Assembly (NCBI GenBank): GCA_035430005.1
Contig: DAOMFV010000060.1
Coordinates: 1 to 30,040 of the forward strand
Direction of reading: 5' to 3'
Source: JAEUIE01 sp035430005
GTDB taxonomy: Bacteria > Planctomycetota > Planctomycetia > Gemmatales > HRBIN36
DNA length: 30,040 bases
Part shown: one piece after another, positions 24,450 through 30,040 of the stretch
How the letters are laid out: each line of letters begins with the position of its first letter
How positions within the stretch are numbered: the first letter of the stretch is position 1
The notes under the pieces: generated by a model
What the model saw: the letters and a program-made list of their open reading frames with translations, nothing else
Databases searched by the model: none
What the model was told of the DNA's origin: nothing
Made by a program: the position numbers and the translations under genes

Positions 24450-26183
24450 ATGAAACTTCGCATTTTCATTGGCATAGCTGTTGTCAGTATCACTGTCCTT
24501 GCTTCTGATGTTCTTGCTCAGCGGGGCGGCCGTGGTGGTGGTGGTGGTGGTGGTGGTGGACGGGGCGGTGGAGGCGGGTTTTCCGGTGGAAGAGGTGGTG
24601 GCGGAGGTTACTCTGGCGGTGGCATGTCTCGCTCATCCGGTAGTGGTGGGTTCAACGGTGGTGCGGTCAATCGTGGCCCCAGTTACAATGCACCTTCCAT
24701 CAATCAGCGTCCGCAGGTCAGCCAGCGGCCCTCGATACCCACCGGCGGATTATCAGGAGGCGCTCGACCTGGCAATATCCAGATGCCGTCGAATCGACCA
24801 ACCATCAACAATGATCGACCGGCCATAGCCAATCGACCTGCACAACTTCCGGGGATCAACAATCGGCCCAGCACTTTACCTGCTCAGTTGCCAGGGTTGG
24901 GCAATCGTCCCAACATCGGCAATCGGCCTGTTGCCGGTGATCGCCCAAATATTGCCAATCGCCCGAACTTCGATCAGGGTCAGCGAGACAAACTCAACAA
25001 CTGGCAACAGAATCTAGGCGACAAGATGCATGATCGCCCGAACTATGACAACTGGCAGCAGGCCCGCGACCACTGGCAGGATCATCATGATGACTGGCAC
25101 GATTGGCATGGCAACTATTGGAACTGGCACAATGACTGGCATCATGGTTATTGGCCAGGCTATTACGGCTCGTGGTGGAATCGTGTCTGGTACAACTATC
25201 CGGTAGCGGCGGCCTTCGGTTTGACTGCCTGGGGAGTCAACACGATGGCCTACATGTCGGGCTATTCTGCTTATTCAAATCCCTACTATGTCAGCGGCGG
25301 CGATAGCTCAGCGGTTTACGATTATTCACAGCCCATCATTGATACTTCCTATGTAGCTTCATCCGCCGAAAGTACGGAACCTCTTCCGCCATCTCCTGAA
25401 CAAGCCGAAGCGCTGAAGACGTTCGATCAGGCACGAGCAGCGTTCAAAGAGAATAACTATCAACAGGCTTTGTCATTGACCGACAAGGCCCTCAAGAAGA
25501 TGCCCAAAGATGCCATCATGCACGAGTTCCGAGGGCTGACGCTCTTCAGTATGGGCAAGTATCAACAGGCAGCGGAGGCACTCTACGGCGTCCTGGCCGT
25601 CACGCCCGGCATGGACTGGACGACCATGAACAGCCTGTATGCCAATCTCGATGAATACACTCGATGCCAGCGTTCCTTGGAAGAGTATGTCGAAGCCGAT
25701 CCGACCTCCTCGGCGGGCTACTTCCTGCTGTACTACCTCTATCAAGCAGGCGGCTACAACCAGGCTGCCCTGAACATGATCAAGAAAGTCACGGAGTTGA
25801 ACCCGAAAGATCAATTGGCTCAGCAGTTCCTGAGTATGTTGACTCCAGTGGATGCCACTGCGGAGAATGTCACTCCCAAGAGAGATGACTCAGGCCCCAA
25901 GTATACCAAGGATCAGTTGGCAGGTACCTGGAAAACCAAGGCTAACAAAGGCACCATTGACATGGCACTGGATAAGGATGGCACCTTTCAATGGACCTAT
26001 GTGGAAGGAGGCAAGAGCCAGAAGATGCAGGGTATCTACGACATTGATGGAACGACGCTGGCTTTGCAGCCAGATTCGGGCGGATCGATGCTTGCTTCGC
26101 TGGACCTTACCACCGACGGCATACTGAAGTTCAAGATGATCGGCGGTAACGATAGCGATCCTGGGTTGGAGTTTCGCAAGTAA
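24450..26183 (+). CDS. Secreted TPR protein with Gly-rich and His/Trp-rich low-complexity regions
   Basis: I start this 577-aa protein at the ATG at 24450, where a signal peptide begins (MKLRIFIGIAVVSITVLASD, cleaved near LAQ). In order: a Gly/Arg/Ser-rich stretch (about 25-70) coded partly by a GTG repeat; a region with recurrent NRP and N-R-P-x-I units (about 90-175); a striking Trp/His/Asp/Asn-rich stretch (about 190-240, WQDHHDDWHDWHGNYWNWHN); a hydrophobic Tyr/Ala-rich segment; tetratricopeptide repeats (about 315-450); and a beta-rich C-terminal domain (about 485-577) starting LAGTWKTKANKGTIDM. TPRs suggest a protein-binding role. The His-rich part might bind metal; that is inference. 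It probably sits in a two-gene unit with the SnoaL-like gene. Confidence 0.85.
   Translation: MKLRIFIGIAVVSITVLASDVLAQRGGRGGGGGGGGGRGGGGGFSGGRGGGGGYSGGGMSRSSGSGGFNGGAVNRGPSYNAPSINQRPQVSQRPSIPTGGLSGGARPGNIQMPSNRPTINNDRPAIANRPAQLPGINNRPSTLPAQLPGLGNRPNIGNRPVAGDRPNIANRPNFDQGQRDKLNNWQQNLGDKMHDRPNYDNWQQARDHWQDHHDDWHDWHGNYWNWHNDWHHGYWPGYYGSWWNRVWYNYPVAAAFGLTAWGVNTMAYMSGYSAYSNPYYVSGGDSSAVYDYSQPIIDTSYVASSAESTEPLPPSPEQAEALKTFDQARAAFKENNYQQALSLTDKALKKMPKDAIMHEFRGLTLFSMGKYQQAAEALYGVLAVTPGMDWTTMNSLYANLDEYTRCQRSLEEYVEADPTSSAGYFLLYYLYQAGGYNQAALNMIKKVTELNPKDQLAQQFLSMLTPVDATAENVTPKRDDSGPKYTKDQLAGTWKTKANKGTIDMALDKDGTFQWTYVEGGKSQKMQGIYDIDGTTLALQPDSGGSMLASLDLTTDGILKFKMIGGNDSDPGLEFRK
24532..24558 (+). repeat. GTG trinucleotide microsatellite in the Gly-rich coding region
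   Basis: Nine perfect copies of GTG run in frame as GGT glycine codons just after the signal peptide of the TPR protein. Slippage here would change the number of glycines without a frameshift. Confidence 0.9.
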
Positions 26184-26195
26184 TACAACGGAAAT

Positions 26196-26221
26196 GAGCG
26201 ATCACTTCTGGGTGATCGCTC
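26196..26221. terminator. Hairpin terminator overlapping a convergent stop
   Basis: GAGCGATCAC (26196-26205) and GTGATCGCTC (26212-26221) are a perfect 10-bp inverted repeat with a six-base loop, 12 bases after the plus-strand TPR gene. The stem includes the stop codon region of the minus-strand membrane protein gene. There is no U tract, so it may act as a Rho-assisted or 3'-protecting hairpin. Confidence 0.65.
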
Positions 26222-27416
26222 GCTTCATGTCCTCCATCGTTTCGTAATATTCAATCGCGGCGGGGGTTGTATCGAATCGTTTGGTCTGATCCCAGGCGAT
26301 CATGGTCATGCGGACCAAAGCATCAGCGAAGACTGTGGTCATGAACAACGTCCTGCCACAGTATTGCATGATCAGTTGAAACAGGCTGACCTCGCCGATC
26401 CAGAAGACCGATTGCGCCGAGGCGACTGCTTGCTCCGGCTTCAGGTGCAGTTGACGATGATTCTCCCATAGCCAGGCAAGAGAGGTCTGGGCATGCAGCC
26501 CCACCAGTTGAAGTCCGAAAACCTTCTTGGTGAACAGGTAGGCCAATAGAAGAAGGGCTCCTGTCATGCCGGCGATTCGAGACAGTTGATGTGCCCGGTT
26601 GATGGCTGGCGTTTCGCTAGTGGAGAGCGGTCGAATGAAGAGGTCGTTCTTCCACACATAGATCATCGAACCGGTCATGGTGAACAGCATGCCAAGAACC
26701 AATAGCGGGCTGCCGGCAAGGTTGTTGAGTGCAATCAGGGCGACGAGCACCAGCAACAGGTAGAAGGGCGTGGTCATGACAAGGAACCAGCCGGGCAGGG
26801 TAGCTGCCGGCAGCAGGGTTTTCACCCGAAGGCAGGCACGAATCAGACCAGGAAGAATGGCCAATACGGTCGGCAGCAAGGTCAGGGTGACATGCAGCCC
26901 ATTGAGCGTTTGCAGCATCGAATGCTCCCGATCCAGCGAAGTAGCTTGATCCTGGGAGAGATGGGCATGGAACCAGAGGTCGGCTGGCACCAGAGCGATA
27001 AGGAATGGCGGAATGAAGGTAAGGATCCAGCCGATGATCAGGATGCGCTGCGAGGAGCGGAGAGAAGTCCAGGAACGAATGGCCAGGATAGTGCTGATCG
27101 GCAAAGCCCAGATCACCACCGTGTTGATGATAGTGAGAAGCTTGCCAAGATCTGTTAACCCTTCGCGACCGCCAGAAAGGAGATTGATGGTCGACAGCAT
27201 GCCGTCAATCAGGGAAGGGACCAGCACGACCAGAAGAACGCTTCGCCGCCAGACGGCATATCGATGAAGCGGATCGTGGGTGACGCCTCGGTTAAGCAGT
27301 TTGGCTCGTTCGCCCTCGGTAACATTGACGGAATGGAGTTGCCAGGAAAAGGCACGTCGAATGTGCAGCCGAGTGGCTTGCCAGCCAGACAATGAGAGCG
27401 ATTTGTTCGAGTTCAT
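26202..27416 (-). CDS. Multi-pass membrane protein, unknown function
   Basis: The 404-aa protein starts at the ATG at 27416, five bases after the DUF3472 gene's stop; the longer frame upstream is that gene's shadow. About seven or eight hydrophobic helices are visible: near residues 57-76, 90-112, 122-142, 175-197, 208-226, 235-253, 287-305, and a weaker one near 350-370. Loops are short except for a 45-residue N-terminal cytoplasmic part rich in Arg. I see no transporter signature, His kinase or nucleotide site. Tight linkage to an exported DUF3472 protein suggests the two act together. No family can be named. Confidence 0.7.
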   Translation of the reverse strand: MNSNKSLSLSGWQATRLHIRRAFSWQLHSVNVTEGERAKLLNRGVTHDPLHRYAVWRRSVLLVVLVPSLIDGMLSTINLLSGGREGLTDLGKLLTIINTVVIWALPISTILAIRSWTSLRSSQRILIIGWILTFIPPFLIALVPADLWFHAHLSQDQATSLDREHSMLQTLNGLHVTLTLLPTVLAILPGLIRACLRVKTLLPAATLPGWFLVMTTPFYLLLVLVALIALNNLAGSPLLVLGMLFTMTGSMIYVWKNDLFIRPLSTSETPAINRAHQLSRIAGMTGALLLLAYLFTKKVFGLQLVGLHAQTSLAWLWENHRQLHLKPEQAVASAQSVFWIGEVSLFQLIMQYCGRTLFMTTVFADALVRMTMIAWDQTKRFDTTPAAIEYYETMEDMKRAITQK

Positions 27417-27421
27417 GTTCG

Positions 27422-28270
27422 TCACTGCGTGGATTCGAGCACCTGGACTACATCCTTCGGTGGCTGGGAAAGTCCCGCAGGCTTGAATTTCATGGTGTCT
27501 TTCAGTTTGACATCCTTCATGGCGCTGTTGCCGCCGGTGGCGAGGATGAACTCGTTGCCGCTGAGGCCTGCATAAATATTTTCGATGGGGTTGCTGTCCG
27601 CTGTGAAACGTGCCTGTTCGATGGGTTGCCATTTGCCATCGACCAGCCTGATCCAGCCTTTGCCGAAGCGGGCCTGTCTGACTTTCGTGGTGGAGGCCCG
27701 ATCTCGTTTGAAGTCTTCAACGAAAGAGTAAAATCCACGCATGGGCTTGCCACCTGTGAAGGTGGAGAAAGTTACCAGTTTCTTCCAGGCATTGGTTTCG
27801 GGATGGAAGAAATAGCCGGTGTACTCAGTGCGGTCACCGTTTTCCCGGCTGACGACCATGAAGCGATAGGTGATGCTGGGTTTCCAGTCGTAATCGAAGA
27901 ACGATTGTCCGCCGGTGCCTTCGCCGCCGAACCGGCCGATGCGGACTTTATCATCTTTGTAGAGCAGCTTGGTGCGTTTCTCATCGGGGACGTTCTTGGC
28001 ATCGTTCTGATTGGAATCCCATACCGAGAAGAGAATGAGCTTCTTGGAGTTGGCTAGTTCCTGCATGCCGAAGTAGCCCTTGTCCCAGCCGCAGACCATG
28101 AAGTAGGTGCCGGGAGCTGTCTGCTCTATCGCTACTTCGTTATAGAACACGGTGCCAGGTTGGCTCGGGTAACCCAAGTGAACCGATCGGCAGGCGATGC
28201 TTTTGAGTTTCTCATCAGCCATGGCTGACAAGGTGACGAGGAGCAGGACAGAGGCGAACAGAGGTTTCAT
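27422..28270 (-). CDS. Secreted DUF3472-type protein
   Basis: The 282-aa protein has a signal peptide (MKPLFASVLLLVTLSAMA, cleaved before DEK) and a GGGA ribosome site eight bases before the ATG at 28270. The mature protein begins SVHLGYPSQPGTVFYNEVAI, then YFMVCGWDKGYFGMQEL, ILFSVWDSNQNDA, FGGEGTGGQSFFDYDW, TEYTGYFFHPETNAWKKLVT and GGKPMRGFYSFVEDF, the conserved pattern of DUF3472, a beta-sandwich domain found in many exported bacterial proteins and often linked to carbohydrate binding or processing. No catalytic residues are known for it, and the role is unknown. The gene is followed directly by a membrane protein gene. Confidence 0.85.
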   Translation of the reverse strand: MKPLFASVLLLVTLSAMADEKLKSIACRSVHLGYPSQPGTVFYNEVAIEQTAPGTYFMVCGWDKGYFGMQELANSKKLILFSVWDSNQNDAKNVPDEKRTKLLYKDDKVRIGRFGGEGTGGQSFFDYDWKPSITYRFMVVSRENGDRTEYTGYFFHPETNAWKKLVTFSTFTGGKPMRGFYSFVEDFKRDRASTTKVRQARFGKGWIRLVDGKWQPIEQARFTADSNPIENIYAGLSGNEFILATGGNSAMKDVKLKDTMKFKPAGLSQPPKDVVQVLESTQ

Positions 28271-28337
28271 GATGGTTCCCAGACTATCTACAAGTGATAG
28301 ATCATGATACTGTATTCAATGCGATATCCTAACCGAC

Positions 28338-28811
28338 TCAAATCACCTCGCCAATGATCAAGGGCATGGTCTTGCTCTTGGTCATAATGTGATAGTAATC
28401 GGTAGGAGCGACCATGAGCATAAACACTGTGGGGATCCTCTGTTCGTCTTCGACGTAAAGCCCTCGTATCCCTTCGAGAATGGGGAACCAGACACCACGA
28501 TGCAATGCCGCGTTGGCCACGATCACGACTTCCTGTGCCTCCATGTTCTGCCAGCAGCCTTGTTCGACGTCATGAAACTCAATTCGTCCGGTGGCAGGCA
28601 GTGCCTTGCTCCGTCGCTGTCGATTCCCCCAGCGAACAATGCGGAATTGTTCATTGAGGATAATGGGTAAGAGTGGTGGATAGGGCTTACGATCATAATA
28701 GAACTGCACTTCCTCCTCACCGCCTCTGCCTACTCGGCGCGCCTGAATAGCTGCATGCTCATGATAGTGTGTGGGCAGTTCTCGCAGCGAAAGAGAGATG
28801 GCATCGCACAT
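28338..28811 (-). CDS. Short divergent SRAP-like (YedK/HMCES family) protein
   Basis: This 157-aa protein starts MCDAISLSL two bases after the UmuC-like gene's stop. Cys2 right after the initiator Met is the SRAP hallmark: the exposed N-terminal Cys forms a covalent link with abasic sites in single-stranded DNA. Further matches by eye are IVRWG (58-62), PATGRIEF (72-79, with Glu78 where SRAP has PADGFYEW), WFPILEGIRGLY (109-120) and TMPLII (148-153, where SRAP has RMPVIL). The canonical His of HxRMP is missing (nearest His141), the usual Asn region between WG and PAxG is shortened, and the protein is below the normal length of about 200-230. So it is an SRAP-like variant, not a typical member. 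The pairing with a translesion polymerase fits an SOS role. Confidence 0.6.
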   Translation of the reverse strand: MCDAISLSLRELPTHYHEHAAIQARRVGRGGEEEVQFYYDRKPYPPLLPIILNEQFRIVRWGNRQRRSKALPATGRIEFHDVEQGCWQNMEAQEVVIVANAALHRGVWFPILEGIRGLYVEDEQRIPTVFMLMVAPTDYYHIMTKSKTMPLIIGEVI

Positions 28812-28813
28812 GA

Positions 28814-30040
28814 CTAATAGACCGTTCGTTGAGGAGCGACCGCTTCGACACCCAGGGCGGGATCGTCGTACCAGTCCTTGAGGGGAAGGGTCGCTCCGCT
28901 ACGGATGGCGAATCGGCTGACCTTGCTGTTGATGGTGCGTTTCGTGACGGCCAGGGTCCTTGCGGGCTCTTCCGGCGGATCGAACAGGCCCCGCTGTGCG
29001 TCAGCAGCCTTCTGTAGCGCCATCGCCAGGAGATGCATTCTGGACACGAGCAGGCCGGGTTGGTAACAGCGTTCGAAGAAGGTGCCAAAGATACCGACCA
29101 AAATATCGAAACGATCCGTCGGTGCCTCCAGGTTAGTCCTGGCATTGCGGTAGAACATCTGGTAATCGTAGTTGCGCAATTGCAGGTGGAACTCAACGTG
29201 GCCTGTTTTGAGTTGGTGGTGTTCCAACTCTTCAACGAGCCGTTCCAGATTTTTGACAACGAAACCCCAGGCACGATCTTTCTTGCTGGTAGCGACGCCA
29301 ACCGAGCCGCCCCGAGTGAGGATTTTAAAGCGTTTACGCTTGGTCTGAATGGGTGATACCGAGTCGCCTCGCAGTTCATGCCAATACTTCACACCTTCCA
29401 CCGTGAGTAATTGTCGAATGAAACGGCAATCGGTTTGGATGTAGTCGAGACAAGTCTTGATGTTGTAAGGAGCCAGCCGACGCATCCGTCGTCCGGCGAT
29501 GCCAGCCACTTCACTGATCGGCATGGTAGCCAGGAACGCATGTTCTTCGGGTTCAGAGAGGATAGTTCTTGCACCGAAGGGTTTGGCAGTCTCGGAGATT
29601 AATTTGGCCAGTGTCTTAGAACGCCCCAGTCCGACTGTAACCGGCAAACCGAGGTTGCGTTTTACCTCATCGCGCACTTTGAGAGCAAAGGTGGCTTCGT
29701 CTTCAAACTCCGGCATCACGAAGAAGCACTCATCGACGGAGTACTCTTCGCACTCAGGGGAAAGGATGCGCATGAACGCATGAAATCGATTGCTGAGGGC
29801 GTTATACCAGGCGAAGTCCCGCTTCACGAAGATGGCGTGCGGACATTTCACAATCGCTTCAGGCAGCGGTTCGCCAGTCTTGACGCCAAACTTCTTCAGC
29901 TCAAGACTCTTGGCAACGACAAAGTAAGCCTGGTTGGAGAGGATCCCAACAGGCTTGCCCACCAGGAAACGATTGCGAACTTGCGCTGCTGAAGCGTAAA
30001 ACGCATCCACATCGACATGACCATAGACTTTGAATGGCAA
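28814..30040 (-). CDS. UmuC-like Y-family DNA polymerase (start at or beyond window edge)
   Basis: The frame is open to the right edge; the first codon seen is TTG at 30040, so the true start may lie outside. Motifs: HVDVDAFYASAAQ (catalytic Asp10, steric-gate Tyr15), GKPVGILSNQAYFVVAKSLE (29-48), close in pattern to UmuC's LSNNDGCVIARS, KKFGVKTGEP (49-58), and YSVDECFF (100-107, catalytic Asp103/Glu104). A helix-hairpin-helix-like segment (VAGIAGRRMRRL) and a little finger follow. QRGLF (349-353) is a probable beta-clamp-binding motif, as in UmuC's QLNLF. It would act in error-prone translesion synthesis. No UmuD-like gene is visible, but the upstream side is cut off. The SRAP-like gene follows after two bases. 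Confidence 0.88.
   Translation of the reverse strand: MPFKVYGHVDVDAFYASAAQVRNRFLVGKPVGILSNQAYFVVAKSLELKKFGVKTGEPLPEAIVKCPHAIFVKRDFAWYNALSNRFHAFMRILSPECEEYSVDECFFVMPEFEDEATFALKVRDEVKRNLGLPVTVGLGRSKTLAKLISETAKPFGARTILSEPEEHAFLATMPISEVAGIAGRRMRRLAPYNIKTCLDYIQTDCRFIRQLLTVEGVKYWHELRGDSVSPIQTKRKRFKILTRGGSVGVATSKKDRAWGFVVKNLERLVEELEHHQLKTGHVEFHLQLRNYDYQMFYRNARTNLEAPTDRFDILVGIFGTFFERCYQPGLLVSRMHLLAMALQKAADAQRGLFDPPEEPARTLAVTKRTINSKVSRFAIRSGATLPLKDWYDDPALGVEAVAPQRTVY

Noticed and set aside
24660..24980. Short recurrent units (AATCG..., NRP) as a possible CRISPR or tandem repeat array
   Set aside because: Units are irregular in spacing and sequence and code for the NRP region of the TPR protein.
27417..27632. 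72-residue upstream extension of the multi-pass membrane protein
   Set aside because: It lies wholly inside the DUF3472 gene and is Arg/His/Gln-rich like an out-of-frame shadow.

Overview
The window looks like chromosomal DNA of a planctomycete, most likely a Gemmatales relative. This is inferred from gene content, not from a marker search. The pointers are a membrane-anchored formylglycine-generating enzyme, a DUF3472 protein, a Tat-exported sugar-phosphate-isomerase-like TIM barrel, a Ser/Thr kinase with a C-terminal membrane anchor, a small-protein/nucleotidyltransferase pair, and many secreted proteins of unknown function. No rRNA, tRNA, CRISPR array, insertion sequence or phage gene was seen.

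Left part (1-8.5 kb): the tail of a PQQ-type beta-propeller gene converges on a secreted PsbP/DcrB-like protein gene across a bidirectional hairpin terminator. Next, on the minus strand, come a two-gene unit (87-aa protein plus a nucleotidyltransferase broken by one in-frame TAA), gyrB, and a compact guaA - membrane protein - ABC-2 permease run. guaA appears to have a promoter so close to its ATG that the transcript may be leaderless.

Middle (8.5-15.2 kb): a two-TM proline-rich protein, a HEXXH gluzincin-type (putative lipo)protein, and a Y-family DNA polymerase divergent from a Ser/Thr kinase that carries an anti-sigma-like HxxxCxxC motif. GTAC-centred repeats lie between the last two and could be a damage-response operator. 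A Tat-exported TIM-barrel protein follows.

Cell-surface island (15.4-20.5 kb): two tandem paralogous PP-loop-fold enzymes, both with an altered loop (SCGVDA instead of SGGVDS), point left. A GT4 glycosyltransferase and a polysaccharide-pyruvyl-transferase-family protein point right. A perfect 8-4-8 palindrome sits in the shared divergent region. This is the best candidate here for an undescribed small pathway, probably glycan or surface-polymer modification.

Right part (20.5-30 kb): a secreted protein of unknown function and the formylglycine-generating enzyme (both catalytic cysteines present); divergently, a SnoaL-like secreted protein and a Gly/His/Trp-rich TPR protein; then a DUF3472 protein with a multi-pass membrane protein. 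At the right edge a UmuC-like Y-family polymerase is followed after two bases by a short, divergent SRAP-like (YedK/HMCES family) protein, a compact DNA-damage pair.
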